Source: Paramyrothecium sp. XJ0827
Taxonomy: Eukaryota; Ascomycota; Sordariomycetes; Hypocreales; Stachybotryaceae
Direction: 5' to 3'
Length of the DNA stretch: 64,000 nt
NCBI GenBank assembly: GCA_020881915.1
Contig: JAJFPB010000004.1
Span: 186,001 to 250,000, forward strand
The notes beneath the pieces were generated by a model that was given only the letters and a program-made list of their open reading frames with translations, did no database searches and was not told where the DNA came from. Both the position numbers and the translations under genes were made by a program. Shown here in pieces: positions 32,143-41,548 of this stretch. Position 1 is the first letter of the stretch. Every line of letters starts with the position of its first letter.

Positions 32143-32472
32143 ATGTGGTTCCGCATCCTCATCTTCATACTCGGCATTTTCTTTCCACCCTTGTCGGTTT
32201 ACCTCCTTTGCGGTATGGGAATGGACCTCCTGGTGAATTGCGTCTTCTTCCTCATGGCGGTTATCCCAGCAAACATCCATGGCATGTACATCAGCTTTAC
32301 GTACTTCCACCGCCGGCACAAGGTGCGCCGGAACAGAATGCCAGGCAAGCCAAGAGGAGGCATCTACAGTAAAAACGTGCAGAACGGAGGTGCCAGCAAA
32401 CGCCAACTTGAGGAGATATACGCTGCGCAAGGCTCAAGGAGTCCTAGGGATGGTCCTGAAGGAGGAAGGTAG
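32143..32472 (+). CDS. Pmp3/UPF0057-type small membrane protein
   Basis: 109 residues, ATG at 32143 (the frame is open further upstream). Two transmembrane segments in the Pmp3 pattern: WFRILIFILGIFFPPLSVYL, then DLLVNCVFFLMAVIPANIHG and MYISFTYF. The FPPLSV and IP-x-x-IHGMYI blocks are diagnostic. A basic loop follows (RRHKVRRNR) and a ~45-residue polar tail, longer than in yeast Pmp3. These proteins sit in the plasma membrane and affect membrane potential and tolerance to salt and cationic drugs. Confidence 0.85.
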   Translation: MWFRILIFILGIFFPPLSVYLLCGMGMDLLVNCVFFLMAVIPANIHGMYISFTYFHRRHKVRRNRMPGKPRGGIYSKNVQNGGASKRQLEEIYAAQGSRSPRDGPEGGR

Positions 32473-33291
32473 TTCTCATGTTTGTATGGGTGCCGAAACG
32501 ACTCGACCTTCGACTACCAGCTATTATTTTGACGTATAGGGAACCTATCATGGTTATGGATCCGACAAGGACGCTGTTCCTTAGATTATTTTGACCTAAA
32601 AGACGCGGTAATAGCGATGGAATCTTCTACATGCTGCTGACCCTCAGGCTCTTGTGGCAAATGTCCTAAGCGGACTGTACAAGTCTCAATTGCCAGGTTG
32701 CGCCCTTGTCACGACCTGGCAAGAGGGTCTTTCTGTCGTGTCACCACCCCGCATAAATCCAGCGTCAGAGTATGAGATCGCCCGTTTCCAATTTCCCAGG
32801 CGATGTACAGTTGCTAGTTTTGGGTTCAGGAAATACAGCGTACAACCGGAGACAGAGTATCACTTGGGAATGCTGTTACACGTAACTCCCTTCCGAAAGC
32901 GTTCATCATCTCGAATCCTCTACCCTCGACCACTCAACTTGCAATTTTCATTCTCACTTAGCTTGATGTAGGCTAAACTTTCTGCAAACAATTCATCATA
33001 GTCCACTTACGGTGAGCTTTGCATCGATCTGAGTCTGGCACTATAGCAATATGAATAGAGCTTATGTCGAAGTATATCGCTCAGTTTAGTCCATCATGGC
33101 TATCGATGGAAGAATTTCAGGCTCGTGGTGATGGAGAAGCTCTGGCACGTGGGAGCTCCTCGTTGCTGCTTACTGTTACCACTGCATCATGCTGCCCTAC
33201 GCTCAGCCGGTGATGATCGCGTTGACGGATACCACGACTGGGTAGCCTGGGGCAAGCTCGGGGCCTCCTGCGCCAACCCCACTTGATTCAT

Positions 33292-33600
33292 CTACGTGTC
33301 GTACTCAGCACTGTATACTATGTGGTCAAGCAGATTGGCGTCGGTGGTCTTTTTATCGCAGCTGGTACCATGATAGTTGGGCGTTCCCAGACCACCCACT
33401 CCACCGTCGCAGTTGATCTGCTGGTACAAAATAGAGGCACACGAAGCATTGAGGCCCAGCCGTCCATTCGTCACATTTTGCAATAGTATTAGACGATGGG
33501 TAGCAGGGTTGGGCTTGTTGCTCTCCTCGCACAGTTTCCCGCCAGCGCGCCGTAGAAAATCAAGTGCTTGAATGTCTACTTTAGGCTGAGTACACAGCAA
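33292..33600 (-). pseudogene. possible remnant of a secreted LysM-type multidomain protein
   Basis: A 102-codon frame without a credible start or flanking exons includes LGLNASCASILYQQINCDGG and PNYHGTSCDK. This resembles the Cys-containing spacer (sC-x-x-x-L-x-C, Y-x-G) found between LysM modules of large fungal secreted proteins. No LysM module is visible nearby. Confidence 0.3.
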
Positions 33601-33620
33601 ATCGTAAGCCCGAAAAAAGC

Positions 33621-33648
33621 AAATCGTAAGCCCATGGACTTACGATTT
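33621..33648. repeat. perfect 10-bp inverted repeat (hairpin)
   Basis: Arms AAATCGTAAG and CTTACGATTT are separated by CCCATGGA. A further copy of ATCGTAAGCCC lies just upstream at 33601. Confidence 0.85.
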
Positions 33649-34515
33649 ACTATGGGTGGAGGCTGGCTAGCGTCGTGGTCCATCCCGCTCCGTGCGTGTT
33701 ATTGTGGCAAATATGGGAGGTGTGATCAGGCCGCGTACTCCATAAACGCACCAATGTATCAAATGAATACAACCTTGATTACGGCATTTGTGGCTGGAGA
33801 GCCGAGAAAGGGGCCTCCCAGTGGTCTCAAACTACGTTTTTGAGTGGCCTCACCCATCTCAATCATCTGACTCCAGCCCCAGACATTGCGCTTCTGTGTG
33901 CCAGCACCAAAAGCGTCTAGAGACCATAAGTGACAAGGGCTATGTTTTATAAACTTTTCTGTTGGCTTCATTTGTCAAATGGCGTGTCACTCCATGCTTG
34001 AAGCTATTAAGTATGTATCACATATGCCTGCAGCCACGAACCTATTCCACGATGATATGCGTCTGCGGACTTCTTGCTGAGGCAGCCAGCGGCGTGGGGA
34101 GCTCGGCTCAGAGGATATCTGAGTAGCTGCATAATAACGAGGGAATTAATCGTCCATTCAATACAGGGCTGAAATTTTTGGGCAGAACTCCGGTCAACGG
34201 TGTTCCCATTGCTTCAAACCCAACAGCATGTCAGCGAATTCAGTAGCAAGATGCCACATTGACGGTGACAGAAAAGGTAGGTAAGATGGTGTTCCTGCTT
34301 ATGGTATGAGGAGACACACACGTGATAATACACAAAATCGCATAAGCCATAAGCACAAGGATTCATGAACCTTCCAGACCTACCACAAGGGAACACAAAC
34401 AATTTTATTAAAGAAGGGCTCGATACATCTCAACGATCTGATTGAGTGCTCTCGCGGGGTCAATAAATGGCACTAATGTATGAGCGGACATCATTCCGGG
34501 AAGAGCAATGGCACT

Positions 34516-34543
34516 CAGACATTGGCGCTCAGACATTGGCGCT
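34516..34543 (+). repeat. 14-bp perfect tandem repeat, two copies
   Basis: CAGACATTGGCGCT occurs twice in direct succession. Confidence 0.9.
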
Positions 34544-34981
34544 AGGGTCATCTATCAAATGACATTCATTTGGTAAGTCGGAGTCTCGCTAACGTTTATC
34601 TGGGAGCTCTCAACCAAGAAAAGCTCGCTTGTACCAGCCGCGGTGGCTAGCGCCACCCTCCTCTCCTTACTCAGCACACCTTGTATCGAAGCTATCATCA
34701 TCCATGGTACTTGAAATGTTATGTCAACCACCCGAGTCACTCTGACGAAGCCCTCGCCAACACATGCGTATCGAGAAAACTTGAGTCCACAATCTCACCA
34801 CAAAGGAATACAGGTAGTGGGTCCCATATAGTGTAGATTGGAGGATGAGGGAGAGTCCTGGCAGCAAGCTTATCTTCAATGGTTTTGCCGTATATCAAGT
34901 CTAGTCAGCATGTCCCTCGTTAATAATTAGCCTCGCATGATGGGCTTTCATTGCGCTAATGGACATCATTTATATCTAGAT

Positions 34982-36206
34982 TTATGCTAGGTGACTGATT
35001 AAACTTAGCCAGGGCATCCAACTCTCATCTAGAATTCCGGCAACCATGCCAACTATTTTCCTACCTCTATCTCCGACCACCCATATATTTCGACAATTGT
35101 GTAAAACTGCCCCGTAATAAGCAAGGATAACAAGAGCTTCGGGACGCCGTGCAGAGAGTAGATCAGCCAAATGAGACGAAATGGTCAAGGGCCAGGCAAA
35201 AGCCACTTGGACACATTGTTGCTGGCTCAGTTCGGATTCGTCCCCAAGCGCTGAAAGTACAAGTTTCAAAGCCTCACGGCAGGCACTGAGATCTTCCGGA
35301 GTCAGGTTGCTTGCTTCTGAAAGCATAGCAAACAAGTAGTGCTCTTCCATGTCAAGTGGGTTCATTCTCGCAGAGTTGTTGGCCCACATGAGTATGGGCG
35401 CTAATTCCGTCCTCATAAGCATTGGCCACAATCCGGCAGCCAAGGATCTAAGACTTTGATGTGTCCTGAGGTAATTCACGAATGATTCGATAAATGATAT
35501 TGATTCCGACCCGGAGTCGTTGAAAGCGTCGGCTAGCATGTGTATACCAAGCATACCCGAAAACAAGAACATTGCTGAGCAATTTGCTTGTTCAGGCTGT
35601 GGGCGCGCTTTGTTGAAGAGCCTGAGAGCATGAGTCTGAAGAACCGCGGCCTGTTCATTGTAAAACTGGCTTCTATCTGAAGGAAAGGTGATGCTTCTAT
35701 GCTTGGCTGCGAATGCCAATGTTTCGTGCATCATATACGGTGTTGAGAGAGACGTCAGGACTACCAGTCGTCTCTGTGCCTCGGATAAAGCACCGTCGCA
35801 GCCAATGAAAGGGGTAGGCATGGTAACAAAGTAGTGGAAGAGCTCGATATGGCACATGTTGACCAGTGAACCTTCTTCGCCGAGTCCGAAACCGCCGACG
35901 GGCTTTGCGAGTGCAGAGCCCACCCTGACGCTGGGAGAACGTGTGACTGGCTGAGGCTGATAAAGAAGACTCGACTCGCTGCCGAATATGGCATCCGCAG
36001 CGCCAAGAGCTGTATCACTCTTGAAAGAGCAGAGACGCTCAGCTCGAACGCAATTAATACAAGCGGGTCGCTGCAAGTCGCACTAGAACTGATTGAGCCA
36101 CGTCTGATACTCTCGGCAGATTTGTCTCACCTACTCTTATGTGCCGTTGTCTGCATCCCGTGCATTTGGAACCCCTTTTGGTCTTCTTATGAGGTCGTTT
36201 CAACAT
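34982..36206 (-). CDS. Zn(II)2Cys6 transcription factor
   Basis: 390 residues from two exons: 36206-36135 and 36082-34982 (52-nt intron, CTAG acceptor). Splicing restores the binuclear zinc cluster at residues ~15-42: CTGCRQRHIRC joined to DLQRPACINCVRAERLC, spacing C-x2-C-x6-C-x6-C-x2-C-x6-C. A basic run (KRPHKKTKRGSK) precedes it. The rest is a helical middle region (IELFHYFVTMPTPFIGC, HETLAFAAKH, LFLFSGMLGIHMLADAF-like blocks) typical of small fungal regulators related to sterol-uptake-type factors. The first exon ends exactly within the cluster, which is common in this family. It is divergent from the RTA1 gene, sharing a 517-bp promoter with paired palindromes, so it may control RTA1 and itself. 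Confidence 0.88.
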
Positions 36207-36242
36207 CTTAAGTTGTTGTGTATGTGGCGTGTTCAGGAGGTG

Positions 36243-36254
36243 AATGCGCGCATT
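36243..36254. promoter_or_regulatory. palindrome AATGCGCGCATT, copy 1 (candidate operator)
   Basis: A perfect 12-bp palindrome 36 bp before the regulator's start codon. It recurs unchanged 155 bp away in the same promoter. Confidence 0.55.
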
Positions 36255-36397
36255 GTAAATGGATTGATCAGGAGGATTCTGCTCCAATCCCAAAGGAGTA
36301 AGATTACTGTACGCTTTTCAACCTATCAGGAGGAAATGAAGGAATCCATGAAGACATGTCATATAGGCTAATTTGGGACCCTTGTCCGCCAAGACTA

Positions 36398-36409
36398 AAT
36401 GCGCGCATT
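36398..36409. promoter_or_regulatory. palindrome AATGCGCGCATT, copy 2 (candidate operator)
   Basis: An exact second copy of the 12-bp palindrome, 314 bp before the RTA1 start codon. Confidence 0.55.
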
Positions 36410-36723
36410 CGGCAAGATCCGACAAGGGCAATGGGCATGGGGCTGCTTTGACTTCCTGGCCAAAAAGTGTGAGTACCCTCTCATGGTTGTATGATTATGC
36501 GCGTATAGCAGCTGTATACCGTATATTATCAATTTGCTATTGTGCAGTCTCTGCGATGTCACCCATGTGTGTGATACCACCACGCAAACTGCTCAATCTT
36601 CGAGTATTTATAATTCCATGAATTGGTCCTTTTGATTGCGAGACCTAGTCTACCTAGAGTTTCGAAGCAAGAAAATTTCTCCCTCTACACGAAAGCCATC
36701 GCCTTTTATATTTCATCTCCAAT

Positions 36724-37612
36724 ATGCCAACATTACAGCCTCTCGAAGGCACGCAAAACTATTACTTGTGGTTCTACGTGCCTGAGCTATGGTCGAGCCT
36801 ACTATTCTTAGTGATTTTTACCATTCTCACTGGTTTAAATGTCTGGCGATTGATCAAAACGAGGATGTGGTTTTGTTCTGCCTTTGTCGTCGGCGGCATA
36901 TGTGAGTGTTCAAAAGATGATTGCTGATACTGACAACTAATCTTCATCTCCCCCAGTTGAGCTTCTCGGCTACGCTATGCGATCGATGGCCTACAATAGG
37001 ACTAGTATGATTTTTCCATATGCATTCTACGCCATGGCTACACTGCTGGCCCCAGCCTTGTTTGCGGCCTCAATCTACATGGCGCTTAGTCGCCTACTCC
37101 GCGCATCGCAACTACAATCAGCCCTCTTCATCCCGGAGAGATGGGTGACTAGCATATTTGTAGGTGCAGATGTAGCATCCTTTGTGGTGCAAGGTGGGGG
37201 ATGTGGGCTCATGGTGATGAGAGACTTGAGACTGGCTAGGATTGGTGAAGACATCGTAGTTGGCGGTCTCGTGATCCAGGTCATCATGTTCGGATTTTTC
37301 ATCATTACTACTATTGCGACACACAGACGGGTTCTGCGATCTCCAAAATACGCAAACACACGACCTCTCAAAATTGAGAGAGGACTCTGGATGCTATACG
37401 CTGTGTCGGTGCTAATAATTATCCGATCTATCTTCCGGCTCATCGAATTCATTCAAGGTCGACAAGGATACCTCCTGCAAACTGAATGGCCGACTCTTGT
37501 TTTCGATGGCGCTTTGATGGTGGTTACAATGGCCATCTTCTTCTTTTGGCACCCTGTTAAATTTATGACCTCAATACCGGAGGGCAGCATTCCTCTTAGC
37601 TCTACAATCTGA
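36724..37612 (+). CDS. RTA1-like seven-helix membrane protein
   Basis: 277 residues from two exons: 36724-36901 and 36957-37612 (55-nt intron GTGAGT to CCCCAG, restoring GGIFELLGYAMR). The RTA1 family pattern is clear: an N-terminal helix (LLFLVIFTILTGLNVW), FELLGYAMRSMAYN, FYAMATLLAPALFAASIYM, FVGADVASFVVQGGGCGLMV, GLVIQVIMFGFFIITTIA, then LLQTEWPTLVFDGALMVV. About seven transmembrane helices. RTA1 and RTM1 relatives are fungal plasma-membrane proteins tied to resistance to toxic lipophilic compounds and to lipid translocation. The divergent Zn2Cys6 gene suggests substrate-responsive control, by inference. Confidence 0.92.
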
Positions 37613-39181
37613 TATCATATGCTCGCTGAGTAATGGAGATGTTATCAAGCAATGAAAAATTGCCTATTGTTGGCAGAAGGTAGCTGGAGGATTTTAATGC
37701 TTCTTGTGATGTAAGAGAATTCTTTATCATGCTCAGGCTGTTCCAGATATCTATCTCACATGTTAAATGCTTTTAGTTTGGGTAGGCCCTCGAGTATCAG
37801 AATTGGCGAGTGTGAAGCAACAACACTTTGATCTCTAAGGAAACCATTCTGCTGTTCGAACTTTGGACCAGATATGCTGAAGTCTCCGAAAGTGTAGTAT
37901 GGAATGTCAGTAGAAATCCAATTATCAACCGAATCCAGGCGTCATCACGATGTAGGCACTAAGTTGCAAGCTGATTCTTTTTGGAACACCTCAACCAAGA
38001 GCATACGCCATACTATCGAAATAGCGTCCTGAGTGCCCCCCACATATTCCGAGAGCACACAATAGCCCTAATGCGTACTGCATTCTCAAACTCTGAAGGA
38101 CCTTTTAATTTATTGTTCTCATAAAATTCTTCTAGTTGTAGTGCTGGGATGCTTGGAAAAGCTCAGCCAGATTCTGTATTGTGCTACTAGAAAACAGGAG
38201 GTTACTGGATAGAACCCTATGCGTCAAGGCGTTGCATGTACCAATGGAATGCAGATATAACACAATACGACGAACTCCTTGACTTTGGATTTTGATATCA
38301 AGCCCTAGCACTAGAAGTATGGGGGATATAATACATGATCAGACGACTAGTTCAAGATTCACTACCAAAAAAGCCAAGTGACATATAATGTCTGCCACAC
38401 GCTCTTAAATTAATGACAGGATTGGCATGTTCACTTTGTTGCCGAAACTTGTCTTTAGCCAATGCCCAACAATAGCAACCTACATCATCGAATGAGAATG
38501 GGAACTTGTCGAATATTCGGCGACATCAACCCAAGAAACTTTGGAAAGACTGATACCAATGGCTGTAGATTACTAAGGCAATTGAAAAACAGGAGTAGAT
38601 ATCAGACTTTCCGATTCTTCCGGACCCATGTTCAATATTTCCTCCCACGAACTAATTCTTGTTCCAGATAAGCACTCATTCAGAAAGATACCCAGAGCTT
38701 TGTTTCTTAACGGACTATTAGTTAGAGAAGGGGTCCAAGCCTGCTCGGATCTATTTTATAAGCTGACCGACTTCTGCGATTTCATAAGAACATTGCTGCT
38801 AGTATCTTGCTTCTATAAGAAATATAAGATAGATTATAGGAAGAAATTTAGAATACTACAGTTAATTAAGAACAAGGTAGATACTATCTGTACCCTACAC
38901 TAGACACTACTAAGAGTAATCTAGGTTATAAACAAGCTCTTGGTATCTATGCTGACTGACAAAATCTTTCCACTTGACACAGACCGTTTGGCTCTATCAG
39001 CCTCGCTCTGGCTAAACCAGCCATAGCTCAGGGTCAAGCTCCCTCGGCTCAGCCTTCCCTAAGCTCACCCTGAGTAACCTGAGCTGGTGTTACAACGCAG
39101 GAGTCGGATAATTGTGTGTAGATTGCTTGTTCCGGCTCTTCCGGCCCTGCCGTGAGGGGCCTCAGGTGCGCACCTCAAATC
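37613..39181. other. gene-poor, AT-rich region
   Basis: 1.57 kb without an intact gene. 38800-38950 is very AT-rich, as in RIP-mutated repeats, but I cannot assign it to an element. Frames at 38462-38903 lack features. Confidence 0.5.
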
Positions 39182-39201
39182 TCAATGCCCTGTTGTAACA
39201 C
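39087..39201. repeat. short inverted-repeat element next to the monooxygenase stop codon
   Basis: GTGTTACAAC (39087-39096) and GTTGTAACAC (39192-39201) are perfect inverted 10-bp arms, each flanked by CAGG/CCTG-like bases. Between them lie palindromes such as TGAGGGGCCTCA and AGGTGCGCACCT. The right arm overlaps the last codons of the FAD monooxygenase. It could be a MITE-like insertion or a stem in the 3' end. Confidence 0.4.
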
Positions 39202-40498
39202 TTCTCGACCTGACCTGGAGTGAGCAGAAATTCAACAAGTGAGAGCATACGGAATCTCGAACCTCTTGAGCTGCATCGTAATCAAAGACCCATTTAAGAA
39301 ACGCAAAACTCATAAATTCTGCATCCTTGTCCCCAACAGCCTCCTCAAAGGATCCAGCCTGTGGCTTTTTTTCCGATGGCGGTCCGGAAGCCTTTGAAAT
39401 CATCGCCGTGTTCCATCTTGAGTACTCTTGGATACGCTCGACACGAGGTTTGCGGATAGCCTGCCACGTTTGGCTGATCTTCGGTATTTGTTGTGCACAG
39501 TTTGCAGTTCGCATGACGAGTTCGTCGAGAACTGCAATATCTTCTACAATCTGGGAAAAGCCTTGCCCAACAGAGGGATGCATGGCGTGAGCCGAGTCGC
39601 CCAGCAGCACCAGCCGTCCTCCTTTGCTGACATAGCTCGGCAGTTCTGGTAGCTCTGCAATTTTCCACCGGTCGCATGAGGAAGCCATCTGGGCTGCTGC
39701 GGTGACATCGCTACAGCTCTCCGCAAACGCTGCTTGGACGTGGCTGATGTCGCCGTTCTCGTCCCACAACTGTCGCTGGTCCGGGTTCGACTGCCGAGTG
39801 TGGTACAGGAAGTGCACACAGCGCCCCCTCTTGTTGTACCGACTGACAGCGAATACGTCGCGGTCTATCCAGATGTTTGAACAAACATCTTCTGTGAGGC
39901 GACTCGTGCTCTCACCTGCCGCTTTGACGGCCTCTTCGCTGAGCTTGAAGCCATAAGCCGTGATGTCGCTAACAATAGGCTCGATAATGCTTCCGAAACC
40001 GGCCAGGACTGCTGGGCGAAGCCGGGAATGGATGCCGTCGGCGACAAGCACCAAGTCTCCATGTATCCTGGTATTGTCCGTCAAGACCACATGAGCTTCA
40101 GTTTCCGTCTCGCCCACATCAGTGACTGCAGCACCGTATGTGAGGTCAACTCCAACTTCGCAGCACTTTGCGTACAGCAACTGGATCAGTTCCTCTCGTG
40201 TGGTCCCCCAGTGGACAAAATCTTTCTCATCTCCAGCAGCCATTGTCTGCGCCAGGAATTCGCCACTTTTCAGGTCTCGGATGGCAATTTTGGATGTCCT
40301 GTTTGCCAAGGCTTCCATCTCGGCTTCCAGACCCCAACTCTTGAATACCCGAGAGGCCCCGGGACGCGTGCTCAAGCTTCCGCCTCTCGGCAGCAGTGCT
40401 GGGGCTTGTTCGAGAACGCGAACCTCATGACCTCGTCTGCCAAAGCAAAATGCGGCAGCAAGCCCCCCAAGTCCTGCTCCTACTATGATGATTTTCAT
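39182..40498 (-). CDS. FAD-dependent monooxygenase (UbiH/PHBH-like)
   Basis: 438 residues from the ATG at 40498, where the Rossmann motif begins (MKIIIVGAGLGGLAAAF); an in-frame ATG at 40742-40744 would add 82 residues that look like leader. Family motifs: GxGxxG near residue 7, the DG motif LVADGIHSR (154-155), and the GD motif LVLLGDSAHAMHPSVGQG (300-301). A flavoprotein hydroxylase or epoxidase of a small aromatic or isoprenoid substrate; substrate unknown. The last ~13 codons coincide with a repeat arm and look non-native. A 36-nt intron-like segment just before them could also be removed without changing frame. No membrane segment. It is divergent from a second FAD monooxygenase. Confidence 0.9.
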   Translation of the reverse strand: MKIIIVGAGLGGLAAAFCFGRRGHEVRVLEQAPALLPRGGSLSTRPGASRVFKSWGLEAEMEALANRTSKIAIRDLKSGEFLAQTMAAGDEKDFVHWGTTREELIQLLYAKCCEVGVDLTYGAAVTDVGETETEAHVVLTDNTRIHGDLVLVADGIHSRLRPAVLAGFGSIIEPIVSDITAYGFKLSEEAVKAAGESTSRLTEDVCSNIWIDRDVFAVSRYNKRGRCVHFLYHTRQSNPDQRQLWDENGDISHVQAAFAESCSDVTAAAQMASSCDRWKIAELPELPSYVSKGGRLVLLGDSAHAMHPSVGQGFSQIVEDIAVLDELVMRTANCAQQIPKISQTWQAIRKPRVERIQEYSRWNTAMISKASGPPSEKKPQAGSFEEAVGDKDAEFMSFAFLKWVFDYDAAQEVRDSVCSHLLNFCSLQVRSRSVTTGH

Positions 40499-41548
40499 GC
40501 TTCTTCCGTGGTCGTTTTTATGAGGCGTGAGTGTGACCGCGAGCCTAAGCGGGATAACCGGACACTGGCGACCTTTATGCACCAGAAGCACCATTTCTTC
40601 GCCTACTCTATTGCGGAATGGATTACAAATCGTAGTGCAGTTTCCCCATTCGAAGCAGGGCAATTCTGGTGAGACATAAGCACTACTGCCACAAGGATCT
40701 GGAACGAGGTGTGCGGGGGCGGTAAGACCACAACATGTCGGCATTTCTTTGATTCTATAAGATTAGGCGCATATTAACATTTAACATTATGAAGGGAACC
40801 AATATCACGCAGTCTTCCGAAAGGTTGACAGCTTAGGCATAATCCCTATTAGCTCAGTATCCTTAAAGTTAGGTTCTGGCAGCCTCAGCCACAACTCTAG
40901 GCTGCTTAGTCCAGACTCAGGTTGCCCCGCTAAAAGTTCCGATCTAAAAGCGGAAGTGAATTTGGTGAGATGGTTTTTTACCACGCACTCTATGGCCAAT
41001 TACAGCGTTCAAATAAGGTCAACCGCCATTGTAGGCCATGCTGCATTGGTGGGCAGGTAATGCCAACATGCTTTATACATTGCACTATCGTGTAGAAATG
41101 CGAGGACTGTAGCGTACAACATGCATACCAATTGCTTTAACTACTGAATCGTGCTGCCAAGGCGCCGTTCCGGTGTGGGACGGCATTTTCCGGCCTTATA
41201 ACTCGGAACTTTGTTTTCATCTACGACCCGAGACGGGAAGGGCTGAGTGGCTTGCGAATCCCCACGAAGAGCCAGGGACTACGGCATGGCGCAAGACGGT
41301 AATATCCACCAGTTGGTGGGTCAGAGGTTTCTCGGCAACTAATGTTCCCAAGTTCCGCTTACATAACTTTCGGGTTCTTCCAAGGCCCGCTACGTACCGA
41401 GGGAGTGAACGCAACCAGTTCAAGGGGACGATATCTCGTAGGAACATAAATGCGGCAGATCACCTTCGAAGATAAATGGTTCTTCTTTCTTCATGTCTAG
41501 ATTCTCTTAGACTTATCATCACTGCTTCTCTTTACACTCTCAAATAAG
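40499..41548. promoter_or_regulatory. divergent promoter between two FAD monooxygenase genes
   Basis: About 1.05 kb with no supported gene. I saw no repeated operator-like word. Confidence 0.5.

Larger units (their letters stand above)
32473..34981. other. gene-poor region with a possible secreted-protein relic
   Basis: 2.5 kb with no intact gene. It holds a minus-strand relic (33292-33600), a 10-bp inverted repeat (33621-33648) and a 14-bp tandem repeat (34516-34543). Other short frames lack features. Confidence 0.5.
36207..36723. promoter_or_regulatory. divergent promoter between the regulator and RTA1 genes
   Basis: 517 bp between the two start codons. It contains two identical 12-bp palindromes (36243-36254 and 36398-36409) and a looser relative, ATGCGCGTAT, at 36497-36506. 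Confidence 0.6.

Noticed and set aside
40499..40744. 82-residue N-terminal extension of the first monooxygenase
   Set aside because: The FAD-binding motif starts at the second ATG, as is normal; the extension is not protein-like.
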